A DNA stretch of 64,000 nucleotides, taken from assembly GCA_027946365.1 (NCBI GenBank), contig JAPEUQ010000004.1, forward strand, positions 2,604,001 to 2,668,000. The letters run 5' to 3'. Below the pieces are notes generated by a model that saw nothing but the letters and a program-made list of their open reading frames with translations, was not told the DNA's origin and did not search any database. Source of the stretch: Kalmusia sp. IMI 367209. Lineage: Eukaryota > Ascomycota > Dothideomycetes > Pleosporales > Didymosphaeriaceae. Below, piece after piece: positions 44,781 to 56,554 of this stretch; within the stretch, counting starts at the first letter, position 1; each line of letters begins with the position of its first letter. The position numbers were made by a program, and so were the translations under genes.

Positions 44781-46861
44781 ATGCCTCCATGTAAGCCCTT
44801 CCCCTCTTTATATAACGGCAACAACTCAGTAGAGCAGTCGTTGCAGACGATCTCATCAGCCTTGCGGGCGACACGTCAACCATGCCAGCCCGTTGCCCTC
44901 CCGAAAAAATGTCGCCGCTGGCTCTCGGTTCGGGTGCTGGCAAGTCGCGACCTGTGTCGAACGATAGCTTCGCTAGCCTCACAGGGCTCATGCGGTCCAA
45001 GAATTCGTGGACAGCGGCGCCATCACCAGGAGCGACGCCGGCGCTTCCTGCACAAGGTAAGCTACTCCAATTACCTCAGACTACCTTTACCGGTCGTACC
45101 ATCTGCCTTTATATTGTGCATCCTGGCAACACCAGATGCTTCCTCAGCCATTGTTGCATGAGTACCCTTTTCTAACGGACATACCTACAGTCTCCAATGG
45201 CCGACCGAACAGCACATTGCCCGCCCGCGTTCGGCCCATTGAACACTTCAGAAATGAAAATACCTTCAGCGCACCTACACCAACCCGTGCCAAGGCTATT
45301 CACCTGGCTACCGAGACGTCGACCCCGGTACAATCTTCGCCTTCCCTTAGGTCTCCAATTGAACTTGGCACAGCCGACAAAACTGCATCTACATTCTCGC
45401 ATGAGCACGATTACAATGAAGCGGATATGAGACGAATGGAGGACATGATCGCAGAGATGAAAAACATAGATGACACTCATGTCGAAGGCCTACTCGAGAA
45501 TACGACTGACACCGAGCATGCGAGCCAAGCAGCACAGCAGATTGAGGCACTTTCACAGACCTTAATCGGGTTTGATACGACTCAACAGGCTAGTTTAGAC
45601 AATGACGAGACTTACTTTAGTCCGTCCGAACCAGTCGTCTGCAAGGCACAGAAGGTGCCCATAGTGCGTTGTACAGAATCTGTTTGGGAAAACATGATGA
45701 AGCAATTGTCCACACACAAGCAGGATAAGATGGATGCCTTACCGAAAGTCACGTCCATGGAGCGTGATGAGCATCAATGCTGCCCCAAGGGAGATGATTC
45801 CAATGAGCTTGCTCAACTCCGCTACCGACTTGAAGTTAACAAAGACTACAAAGCGGCCATGAGTCGGGACATCCGCCAGAAGGACGATCTACTATGCAAG
45901 CAAGAGCTTGAGATTGACGCGTTGAAGAAAGAAGTGGCCGACATGGAAATTTTGCAGGAGCAGCTCGGGAAGCTCCGAGCCGAAGTTGAATACTTCCGCA
46001 CCTCCGCTACAGAAGAGAAAGAAGCCAGTGCCCGGAGCCTTGCCCAGATTATGTCGAGCCATGATAAGGAGATTGCTAACCTTAAGGATGATGCCGCCCG
46101 CAGCGAGGCAAAGATCTCAAGTCATCAAAGCCGAGCTGAAAACCTAGCCGATACCCAAGCCATGAGGGAGAAGAAATTGTAGGCCATCCCTAGAAATAAC
46201 ATGAGGCTGATACAATGCTTATCATACATCAACTTCTAGAAGGCAAACAGAGAAGCAGCTCGAGACTGCTCAAGACGAGAAACTCAAGCTTCTTGACGAG
46301 ATTGATGATCTCAAATCGGTACGAATTACCCCAGCATGTATAATATATACGCTTGATGTCTAGATTAATTGACATTTTACAGATGATTCGCCCATTGCAA
46401 CAGCGCCTCAAGGACTCCGAAACCCAGCTTCGTGAGAAGAGCTCTGGCTGCGATCGCATGCGCAACGATCTCCGGCACACTGAGAAGCGATTGGAGTTCA
46501 CGATGAAGGCGCTCAATAAGGTCGAAAATCACAATCAACTCAAAGGTGCAGCACACTTGATCGTTCCTAACGAGAAGACAAAGCTACCAAAATTGGTCCT
46601 TCCATGCATGGAGTGCTTCGTCAAAAATATCGACTGCGATTCACGCAGTCGCTGTCAGAATTGTAAGTTGTCCCAAGATAATTCACATCTATAGACATAC
46701 TCACCACGCACGTTTTCACAGGCATCGACCAAGGTGAAAAGTGCGCCCGCTGGAGGTGCTCTCTCAAGCACATCTTGCTCGAGTGTCATGAGCTGCCGTG
46801 CCTCCTCTATCACGACGCAAACGGATGGCTTATGCTCCATGAGGCGCGTCCGCAATGGTGA
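44781..46861 (+). CDS. Coiled-coil protein with a C-terminal Zn2Cys6-like cluster
   Basis: Six exons (44781-44790, 44838-45056, 45191-46178, 46240-46318, 46383-46662, 46722-46861) join to 1716 nt, 571 residues; all five introns restore frame. Residues 1-280 are polar and low in structure. Residues ~280-490 form a long coiled coil (LAQLRYRLEVNKDYKAAM, LEIDALKKEVADMEILQEQL, MIRPLQQRLKDSETQLREK). The end is cysteine-rich: C507, C510, C517, C523, C526 and C533 have spacing C-x2-C-x6-C-x5-C-x2-C-x6-C, exactly that of fungal Zn2Cys6 DNA-binding clusters, followed by four more cysteines or histidines. Normal Zn2Cys6 factors carry the cluster at the N-terminus with basic residues between the second and third Cys; here it is C-terminal and reads FVKNID. 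DNA binding is therefore uncertain, and a structural zinc site is as likely. Confidence 0.82.
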
Positions 46862-47352
46862 AATCGCACACGGTATCGAACACTGAACTACTCTAAAGTA
46901 CAGAAAACAGAAGCAAATATTTAGTGATAGCGGCGTCAGGAAGGATGAGCCTTTTCTGCATCCGATACAGAAGGAGGGCATCGATGGAAATCAGCTTGCA
47001 TTTTTTCGGATAGGGCGTGAATCGATAGAGGAAGATTTAATAAGCTTTAAGTCGCTTTGAGAGGAAGCGGCGTGCGGCCAATTGGACCGCTAGTGATCCC
47101 CAACTATGACCGTATACGGGTCGTCCGTATCCGACCGACCGGACTACCACGAGTGCCGACCGTGCATCACGAGTAAAGTTCATAGCATCAGGATAGTCTA
47201 CATATAATATCATGACTTCGTCCACGCTCCTCAGTATAATATCTAATCGCCTATTCCCGTCCTCATCACCATATCACAGCTGCAGGGAGTAGTAGTAGTG
47301 TCTGCGTCAATTAGCTCTTCTTTATACACATTCGCAATTGCCCTCAAATATT
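46862..47352. other. Intergenic region
   Basis: 491 bp with no supported gene. It separates the coiled-coil gene from a frameshifted membrane-protein gene. Confidence 0.4.
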
Positions 47353-48061
47353 ATGTCCTTTCAAAGTGCCAAAGATCTCCAATGATGTCATCATCGCAGT
47401 GACCACCATCGCCTCCATTCTCGTCCTAGGCATCTCTATTGCCAGCGGCACCATCAGGCTCGATGATACGCACGTCCCCGACGTTTTCCTCGGCATAAAG
47501 ACCATCGATGCTGGACCTTTAGGCCCTCAATCACTCATCTTCGGCCTGCACACTGGCATCGACGACGCTGTCCTCACATCCGCGTATCTCTTTATCATAG
47601 CATCTGTGGTGCTCACACTCCACCTCGCTGTCCTCCGTCACATCAAACGATTGGATAGAATAGGGGCTTAGGTGGGTTAGCAGTCGCACTAAGCAATCTA
47701 GTCAGTCAGCTGAGCTGTGTAGTGGCGTGGGGTGTTTTGCTAAGTAAGGATGAGGCGAACGTGGCGGAAAAGGGCGATATTAGTTACAGAGATGGAAGTA
47801 TGACGCTAGAGGGAGGATTTTTCCAAGGGAGGCTTGGGCGTGTAGTATAAAGACGCTACTCTACAAGCGTGAGGGTGAGCGGGCGGGGGTGGTGTGTAAC
47901 GATCTAGTAAGTTCTCCGTCAGGTGGTATTTGATTCTACATAGCTAATATATGTAATAGAGCTCCGCGAGGATGTTGACGATTGCGACCGTTGTGTTTGG
48001 AATCATACTTTTTGGCGTCATATATTGGCAAATATATGTTAAGTGTGGGTTGGCATGGTGA
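47353..48061 (+). pseudogene. Small multi-pass membrane protein gene with several frame breaks
   Basis: Four pieces in order look like one fungal membrane protein of about 220 residues. An ATG at 47353 (MSF) needs a one-base change to reach the frame PKISNDVIIAVTTIASILVLG at 47366-47671, which ends RLDRIGA-stop. A second piece in another frame from 47671 reads LAVALSNLVSQLSCVVAWGVLL. A third, from 47841, reads CSIKTLLYKREGERAGVV, and through a normal intron (47908-47959) joins MLTIATVVFGIILFGVIYW, ending at a TGA near 48061. About four hydrophobic helices result. The frame changes at 47353-47366, 47671 and 47841 have no plausible introns (the best is 35 nt), so I read it as a pseudogene. The family is not named. 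Confidence 0.45.
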
Positions 48062-48223
48062 AGGGGTGAGATGGATAAGCAGGCGAGGGGAAAGGTGGCG
48101 GAGATGGAGGAGCTCAACAATAAATGTTTGAATTATTCGACGCCATTACAGGGTGTTCATTATTATGTTATGAAAGATGTACATTAGAACATTACGTCGT
48201 TATCTACCGTCACCTGTCATTGC

Positions 48224-50287
48224 TCAACAGACACCGTCCGGAACGTCAAAGCTATTTGTCCTCTTCGTCGAACTATACTTGGCGCCCTCGCCCAAACCCC
48301 GTTTCGCAAAACCTTTCCAGATTTCGCATGCATTATCGCCTCCAGTCAGCGCTAGATCGGCGTCGAGGATTGCGTCACGTGCAGACACAAAGGTAGGGTT
48401 GCAAGGCTGCAGCGCCAGTCCATCAAGCACAAGCTTGAGGATGAGGTACTTGCCATCGGTCGGCACGCCGTTCTCGTCGAACTCTGGGGACGGGCCGTCA
48501 TTTTTGCCATGCTTGTCGATCAGGTTCCAGAGCACTTCGTATAGCATGGTAGCCCAGATAGTGCCAATATAGTGTACCTTGGTGAGCGCGTCGGCATCAT
48601 TGTATACATGCGGGTTTGTAGTCAGGCTTGTAGAGTAAACGTATGGGCGTAGGCCTTGAGGAATACCGTACACCCAAGCACCCATCGGGTAATCAGTTTC
48701 GCGAGTGTCGTTGGGCTTTAGGCGAATAGCAGTGGCGTAGAAGTCACCCCAGCCTTCGCCCATGCCTCCGCTCTCCAGGACGCTCAGGCAGCCTGAGTTA
48801 GCAGGGCCGCCTGTCAGACGGTTACTGAGGCCGTGGGTGTACTCGTGAATGACGACGCCGGCTTCGAATGCGCCATCCCTCCATGGCTCAGTTTGGTTCC
48901 ACATGTACATCCTCATGCGAGCGCGTTGTCCATCAGGGGGTGTCTGGAAATTGGCGTTGTTCAGTCCTGCTCCGTCCTGGGCGTTCAGATAGACGAAATC
49001 ATTGCCGACGCCTCCCTGTCCATTGTTGTTGGTCTCAAAATTTCCTGCAGTCTCCGTGAAGCCAAGCTTGTAGAGAAGGTCGTGGTAAGTGTTCGCAGTG
49101 TAGAAGAGTTGGGTGATGGATGCGTTGATGTAGCTCTTCCAGTCGCTCTCATCCGGGCTATACGGATATTCAAAGTCAAGGTCTGACTCAATAGGTCGTG
49201 GCAAATTGAGATAATCTGCTCGGTTGTCCCAGTTGCTCTGAGCGACACCGTTATTGCCCCAGGTGGTGTTGTAGGTCGTAGCACCGTCACTGTGCCAGCC
49301 GAACTCACTTGCTTTACTATCCCAGGGATCTTCGATAACAACACGTTCGCCTTCGGTGGGGTCATTGAGGCCCCATGGGCTAAAGGCGTTAGCATTCACA
49401 TCAGCGTAAGCTTGGTATGATGTGACTTACTAGACTTCGTAGGTAGCATCTGCGCCATAGTCGACAACATGATGGATCTTCTCGCTATCCTCGGCATCGA
49501 CGTATGTGAGAAGCCAGTCAACATCAACATCAGTTTCGACCCTCCAGCTAAGCGCAAGGCTGTCGCCTGTTTGTACATAGACAAGGCGAGCCTCAGGCTC
49601 TGAGACAGTTCCTGTTGTTTGCTTGATGGTATAGACATTTGATTCTGTTTCTTCGGCCTCGGCCTTGTCGGCAGACACAGGCAATTGAAGCTTTCTAACA
49701 GCACTTTTCAGGGCAGTGATCGGCTCAACAGTGTCACGCTTCCTTCGCGCTGACGGAGTCTCTCCTTTGAAAAACGAGTTACCGAAGGAGAACACCTCGC
49801 CATTGCGAGCAATATTGACGTTAAAGTCTGCATTGTCAATATCGATATCATTCACGGTCTGCTTAAAATTAAAGTGCGCAATGCCATTGTTGCCGACGTA
49901 GTGGTCATCAACGAGTCGGAAAGTTGCACCAGGGACCTAGTAGAGGTACGTTCAACGATATTTCCTTATACACCATATACCTAGAGGTGACTTACGGTTG
50001 CTTTGACTAACTCCGTAGCGGTGTCTACGGGGTCGGCTCGCTTAATACGGGAGGTGATCGATGGATCCGACTGTACGCTGGTGGCGTTCGTGTATTCTAG
50101 TTTTAGTCAGCCTTCTTCGAAATTGTGAACATCGAATTGAGTAGGGAGCCGAACCTGTGTCAAGAATCTGTCGGAAGGCATTAAGGTCTACAGATCGCCT
50201 CGTCAACGTGCGTGCATTGTGAGTTGAATGACCATAAACGTGCTGAGTAGCCAACGAAGCCAACGAAGCAAGAAGGAAGGACCGCAT
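48224..50287 (-). CDS. Secreted metalloprotease, fungalysin (M36)
   Basis: Four exons (50287-50155, 50096-49996, 49936-49431, 49379-48224) give 631 residues, the usual fungalysin length. A signal peptide ([19 protein letters not shown]) leads into a FTP-type propeptide ending around the [15 protein letters not shown] junction. The catalytic zinc site is HEYTH (H425-H429, at 48833-48847), with the downstream ligand in [17 protein letters not shown]. The domain closes with [18 protein letters not shown]. The last intron is 51 nt; an apparently open frame through it contains TAG and is discarded. The enzyme degrades protein outside the cell after auto-removal of its propeptide. Fungalysins feed saprotrophs and in plant pathogens can cut host chitinases. 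Confidence 0.95.
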
Positions 50288-51397
50288 TTTGGCTTACAAA
50301 CACGAAACGAGGATCAACTGAGTGAGCGACTCCTACAGAGTCGAACATTGTAAAAGTGTCCTTCTTATAGTATCATGGTCATGAGTAAGATCTAGCCCAA
50401 ATGTCTCTAACTGCGAACACCTGACTTGTCAATAGCAGCATAGCCTCCAACTCGTGGTGGTTTTAGATACCTACACCCTATCTTAGGAATGTGTGTGCAG
50501 GTCAGCGCCTTCTCGACTGCCTTTTGCAGGTAAGATCCTATTGCGATATCTCTTGTAGGCCGTTGTAGGCGCCTTGCCAAGATTTGGACCCTGGGTTCCT
50601 GCAGGCTGGGCACTATATTGTACCGGGGTGGTCTTAGTCAAGCGACTTTCACCTTCCGCTTTAGGGTGAAGTGTGGCAGAAAGCGATAGCAGATAGCAGA
50701 CTATTTAGTCCTTGGTGAAATTCGGAGGACGGAGTCTCTCCGAGAATCAAATTGTAACAAAAGATAGGAAAATGGAAAGCAAGGAGAGTGTACAAAACAA
50801 TGATCTCGTGATGAACAACGTCGGAATGATCCAAACCACTCCGAATGGTGTGTTCAGGGCAGCCTTTTTTGTCACCGACATGTTGATTGTTAGAATAAGC
50901 TCTGTGAGGCCCTGATCCCACGGGAATGCTGATGCCATCGCGCTGGAGCTCGGCATTGTTCGTGCCTGCCGTTTTAGGTGGCATCATCTACTGCCTCTGC
51001 TCATACGCGCAGAAGTAGTGTATGTGGCAAGACGGCGAGAGTGTTCCGAGCGAGCGGTAGTGTAGAAAATTCACGCGGATTACGCCGTTGCAGGATGGTG
51101 TGAGGTTGAAGGAAGTTACAGTCTTGGTCAAGAAGAGAAGCACGCTAAGACATTACTAGTGCCGCTGTCTCGGTACCACAACCTCTTGCCTTTCGTAGCG
51201 CTGCAGTCTTTCAAATATCAGCTTTCAATTCAAAAAAGTGTCATGATTGTGGTATTACGCTCTCTAGATTGTGATGGAATTTGTCATGCAATTGAGTATA
51301 TTTAGGAGTATATCTTGCCAGGTCTCCTTTCTAGGCTCTGCTACTGACGTCCTAGTGCAAACTAGCTAGTTCGGCAGCTATAGGCCACAGACCTATC
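50288..51397. other. Intergenic region upstream of fungalysin
   Basis: 1110 bp between two minus-strand genes. A TATAG-containing stretch at about 50367 lies ~80 bp upstream of the fungalysin ATG. The open frames at 50661-50987 show no family features. Confidence 0.4.
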
Positions 51398-52665
51398 TCA
51401 CAAAAGAGGAATGCCCAATGTCTCTCTTCTAGACTTGGATTGGGGATCGAGATACGGTACTTCCCCAATGCTAGATGCCCTCACGCCAGTCCTATTTCCT
51501 TCTACGAGGTGCGTATCAGGCTGCATACAATGAGCACAATATTGAGACTCGAAGAAAAAAAACATACCGTAGCAGCGTGCCAGACACAACTGTTATTCCA
51601 GATTGCAGCCGCGTTCTTAGTCCACTTCATCCTCGCAATGCAGTCGTGATTACGGGTGATCAGCCTCATCACATAGTCCCTTATCATCTGATCCTCATAG
51701 GCGTATACGCCATTGATCTTCGTTACATGCAAACCGACCCCGGCAAAGATGGCCTTCCATCCGGTAATTCTAGAAAAGGCTTTAGTTGAGGCCTAATGAC
51801 TAAAGCTTTAAGGTACTAGTATTACCTATTTGTACGAACAACCGGGTGGCTCGGTGCGAACTCATCGCCCACATTCAGCGGGCTTCCTCTCGGGCTCATG
51901 ACTTCGTATCCGCCAGCTTGCGCCGCGCTTTGAAAGACAGGTTGAGCGCAGGTGGCTGTTAGCGTCTCTAGATAGGCGCGGAAGGATGGTGACATGCGGT
52001 CGTAGACTTCATAGCCAGAGCACCAAAGCGTATCACCGCCATACGGAGGTGTTTCTTCCATTTTGAGAAAGGAAAAATCAGACGGTGCATTTTCAAAAGT
52101 GCTGTCACTATGCCATTCACGTGATAAGTCTCGTGGCTCGGTCGGGGCGCGTCTGGCCATTGTTTTATAAATTTTTTTCTGAGCTTCAGAATTGATGACA
52201 TATCTGAGAATATCAGTTGGAATATATTCAAGCTCAGGTTGATGCTTACATGTTCTCATCTGTCGTTCCGTCTGGTAGGGTCAGGTTGCCTGGATCGCGA
52301 TAGATTGGATGGACATGTAGGCCATGCTCTTCAGGCCGTCCACTAAGCTTTCCGAGTAGATCGCAGAATTTCTTCTGATCCGCGATGTTCAGGTCATCTT
52401 GATCTCGGAAGAACACAACACCTCGTTCGGAGATGACAATGGCTAAATCGCGGATTTGCTCTTCGGCATTTAGTGCATGGATGATGTCGGTCACTTTCAA
52501 GGTAGGATATTCGCGGCCTATGGTGGGTGTGATCTCGAAGAATGGAAGTTGATCGAGGCTACCGGAATACTTCAATGGGGTTGGACAGGAAGGACAAGAT
52601 GTAGGTATGCTGGAATTAGCGACCTCATTCGAAATACCGTTGGTTCCATTCTCAGTGGAAGGCAT
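51398..52665 (-). CDS. TauD/TfdA-family 2-oxoglutarate dioxygenase
   Basis: Four exons (52665-52250, 52203-51826, 51769-51568, 51520-51398) give 372 residues. The Fe(II) triad is visible: H170 and D172 in REWHSDSTF and H329 in NNSCVWHAAT. R342/R346 in EGNRTGVR are candidates for 2-oxoglutarate carboxylate binding. FFRDQDDLNIADQKKFCDLLG and PPYGGDTLW are further TauD-fold landmarks. Fungal relatives include the sulfonate/taurine dioxygenase JLP1 and xanthine dioxygenase, so the substrate is open: a sulfonate (sulfur scavenging) is most usual. It has no targeting signal and is probably cytosolic. All introns restore frame. Confidence 0.88.
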
Positions 52666-53529
52666 GCTGTCTATGACGACAAATATTCGAACGATGCTGT
52701 AGTGATTCTGTAAAACAAAGGAGTTCCAACACGAGCCAATATACCAAAAAGAAGCGCTTGTGGTGAGGCAGACTACCTTGAAGGATTGCGGGGGATCGAC
52801 GAAGCGCTGCAGATATTGAGTGAATCTCAGCAGCTAGCTTTCACGAGGCTCTTGGTAGTTGAACTGCCGGACATATGCCAAACAGAATGTAGGTTAGTGA
52901 GTGTGTCTTAGTGAAGCTCACCAGGTCGCTTGCCATTAGGGAGCTGCCCCACTAATGCCCCGCATTCAGTTCTCCACATCAACGACCTGGCTCTTGGATG
53001 TTCCAAAAGGTATCTCCCAACTTGGGAGAGTAGCTAGACTGATGTGAATTTAAAAATTGAAGTCAGCCGACCTTCGCTATAGTATTCTATCTTCTACAGT
53101 GAGTATATTCAATGTGTTAAGCCTAAGAAGACCACTTCCGACGTTATAGGAGTTGTAAAGCTTCTGCAGCCGGGTATTACTAGCCTTGTAGGAGCGTACC
53201 ACTCGCTTCCAATCCTGGGATGCATAATGCAGACAGCGGTAACCGAGAGGTTTTAACCTCGGGAGTTTACTAGATGACATCAATCCTCCTATCGTAGACC
53301 ACAGTGTTAAAGCTAAAATCGAAATCGACCCGCTCGAGGTAATGAATTAGATGACGAAGAAAGAAATTGCACATAGTGCATATACAGACAGGTAGTGATA
53401 GGATAGAAGAGTACAATGACACTACGCTAACGCTTAACATTTCACGTGACAAAAAGTAGGTCCTCGGATCCTCGACACCGATGTCGGACCGAACCTGACC
53501 GAATATCAACAACCTCACCTTCACGACTT
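52666..53529. other. Intergenic region
   Basis: 864 bp between two minus-strand genes. Short open frames (53077-53283, 53270-53524) are not protein-like. Nothing else is recognised. Confidence 0.4.
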
Positions 53530-56500
53530 TCAGCTCACGTCGACCTCGTCAGGGTGTGCAACCCTGGCCCACCGGTAAAAGGGTATTGGCGGCTTTACGT
53601 GTTTTCGTGTGAGGTACTTCCACCAATTTTTCATCAAGTGTTGGCGGATGTACACACCGCGGTATTGGACATGCCATCGTGTCCGCAAGTCGAACGTATA
53701 ATTTAACTCCTCAAGTGTCCGTCGCCTGGTCTCTGGAACGAATAGATATACTAGGAAAAAGGCGACGATGTTGAGACCCGCGAAAATGGAGAGGCTCCCT
53801 GTTGTACCGATCCTATGCATAAGCATAGGAAATATGAGAACGAGGATCCCAGCACCCAGTAGATTTATGGCAACTGAAACTGCCATGCCGACTTCTCTCG
53901 ATACCAACGGAAAAACTTCTGCGGAGATTGAGAACGGCGAAGTGCCCTGAAATTAAGAGTGAATTGTTAGTAAGACTTGCTCGCCACAAGATACGCGCTT
54001 TTTACGTACAGCTGTAGGCGCATAGAAAAGCGTGAAGACGACAGCGAAGATGCTGATCAATGGAACGCGTGCTGGGGAGCCTTCAGGCATCAAGAACAAC
54101 ATCGCGAACACCAACATCGACCAAGCCATATTAGGGAGGCCAATAGCTAAAAGAACGGATCTCCCAATTCTATCTGACAGCCAATATGCCTGGGTGAAGT
54201 AGCTCTAATTAGAAAAATTAGCGTTTAGTTGGCTAGCTTTGCTTACCGGAAGTCCACCCAGATAATTTGCTGCACCAAAGATCAAGCCTATAATCGCAGA
54301 AACTTTGGCGGTCGTATTCGGCCCCAAAGAATTGTCCCACACTACGGTCCCGAGGAAAGCGATTGTGTTGACGCCTAGTGTATACGTTAGCTTATAATCT
54401 CAACACGAAAATCTGGCAAGAAATTGCGGCTCAAGGCAATCCACGAGACGCGATGTCCATGACGGTTGGGTACGGCCTGCGTGTTGAGGCATCGTATCGA
54501 CTTGGGTGTGTTTAAGGGTATTACCTGTCATTTGCTGGCTTATCATAGCTATTGCTGCACTGAGAAGTGCTCGCCGGCATCGTTTGTTATTCCACAATTC
54601 CTGTAGTCGTTTGAAGTACCCAGTCACGCCGATGAAATACAGGTACGGATTTTCTGTTTCGGACCGATCCTTTCGACATGATTGGGGGTTGGTATTGACG
54701 CTTTGGTCTCCCGGATGAGGAGTTTTTCTGCCGGGAGCTTTGTAGACTGATGATTGATGGCTATCTCGCGGTTCTAAGGATTCTGACGCAGCCAAACGGA
54801 CCCCGTCTTGATCCTGAGCAGATTGTGTTGGCGAAATTGACGTGTGGGGATATGTTCTCTCCGCTAAAGCGATTGCGGGAGTACCGCCGTCCGTGACTTC
54901 TAGGGCACGGCTGGAACTTCCAGCGACTCTTTCTGCCAGGTTATCACGCTCATCATCCCCTCCATCAAGCAGTCGACTTTCCTAGTAGCGGTAAGAGTCA
55001 GGAGCAACCCTCAACTGATCATTTAAAGTTACGTACGAAGTCCAATTGAGCGTGGGCATACATGAAGTCGCGACTGGCCAATAGCACCGTTGTTTGTAGG
55101 CTTGTGAAGGCTTGGAGAGCTTCTGGGTATTTTCCGTGCTTCATGAGATACCGCGGCGATTCTGGCATAAGGTAAATTAGCAAGAGAAGTGGTAATGTGG
55201 GGGATTAAGACAGTGTTGGTCAAAATCCTCCACCCAACAAAGGCGTTATTAACATAGCTAACAACGATCAGATTCGCCATGAAGCCAAGAAACATCCCTT
55301 CATCAAATCAGCGCTGCGAAAAACGATACCGCTGCAAGATATTTGTACTCACCAGCCGCATCGGCGAGCTGCCAGTTTGCTAATATTGCACCTATACCAA
55401 TAAGCACGCAAGATCGCGTCCTGACTTCAGCGTCTAAATTATCACATACCGCGTATATGCTCCGGACTTGTTTCCGCGGCGTAGATAGGGACTAGGCATG
55501 TTAAGTAAAGTTATAGTGGCTCCGAATATCCAGTTCTCGACTTACCGATCGATGCCTTGGCCCCAAGTGCAATGCCGTTGATTGCCCTACAGATCGCTAG
55601 CTGTGCAACGCTATGAGTCGTAGAAGCTCCAATCGTGGAGGCGACTGTAATGCAACAAGACAGCATGATGCTACCACGCCGTCCGAGATAGTTCTCCTGC
55701 AGTGGGTCTGCAACCGTAGTTCCAAATATTGCTGCGGAGAGTAGTGGTATCGCGTTCAGCATCCCAAAGGACCATAGGTCTGCGGTGTTTCCGGTACATT
55801 CATCCCGAGAGATGCAAAGGTTGAACTCCTCCGGCATACCATTAATTGTCCTGCAAAATTACAATACCTAGTCAGCAGAAAGATCCAGAGCTAGTTGAGC
55901 CATCCTTACCCATTATTCACGCTTTGCGTCCACCCCCTGAATCATACCTAGCCTGCGTCAGCACGAGTCCGGCAATGGGAGACACATTGCGAACCTCCCA
56001 GACTGGCAGTTATAATGGTAGAACGAAAAAATTTAGACTGTTTCCAAAATCCCGTATGTGGGTCCGCTTCTTCACTGAGTAGTTTGATTTCCATGCTTGT
56101 GAGTATATCGTGATATCTACTCATCGCTTCATGCTTATCGCGAGCGAATCGTGCACCAAAAAGCAATAGCTCATAGCGTTCTTCCAGGCCGGCTTGGTGC
56201 GCGAAGCTAAAGACATATTGCTCGAGGTCGGTCTTGTTAGTCGCCGACCGAGTGATTGTATCATCAAACGTTAACAGGGGATTATCGATGCTACCAACAG
56301 GTCAATACTAACGTTCATATAATCTCAAATTCATTAGACATACGTTTCTCGAGGTCCAGCGGGGGCAATAACGTTGGCAGGTAGTCCGCGATCCCCAAGA
56401 TTAGAGTGCGTCTGGAACGTAGCCATCGTGTTGACCAAAGCTTGAACCAGGATCTCTTGAGAACGAAAGTAGGAGGGCATTCATATAAAGCGTGAATCGC

Positions 56501-56554
56501 TAGTTTCTCATAAGGCTGAGTTAGTGCGGTCTCCAATCTTTCACCGGAAAACAT
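53530..56554 (-). pseudogene. Sugar-porter-like MFS transporter with two single-base homopolymer frameshifts
   Basis: From ATG 56554 to a stop at 53530 I can follow a multi-exon gene of the fungal sugar-porter branch with a long cytosolic N-terminus. Recognisable pieces are GFWKQSKFFRSTIITASLGG, MIQGWTQSVNNGTINGMPEEF, LGRRGSIMLS, VPIYAAETSPEHIRGA, MFLGFMANLIVV, PESPRYLMKHGKYPEALQ, AMISQQMTGVNTIAF, YWLSDRIGRS and VPETRRRTLEELNYTF. Most introns are normal. Two places break the frame by one base in a run: C5 at 55933-55937 (four would keep MIQGWTQS in frame) and G5 at 55199-55203 (four would keep VLIPTLPLLLLIYLMPESPRY). The first intron needs a weak GTCTAA donor. The gene is either recently dead or contains homopolymer sequencing errors. 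If intact it would carry sugars or related compounds across a membrane. Confidence 0.75.

Noticed and set aside
49380..49430. Apparent continuous coding between the third and fourth fungalysin exons
   Set aside because: The frame contains TAG and TAA. A 51-nt GTAAGT-TTTAG intron restores the conserved YEVYPWG junction.
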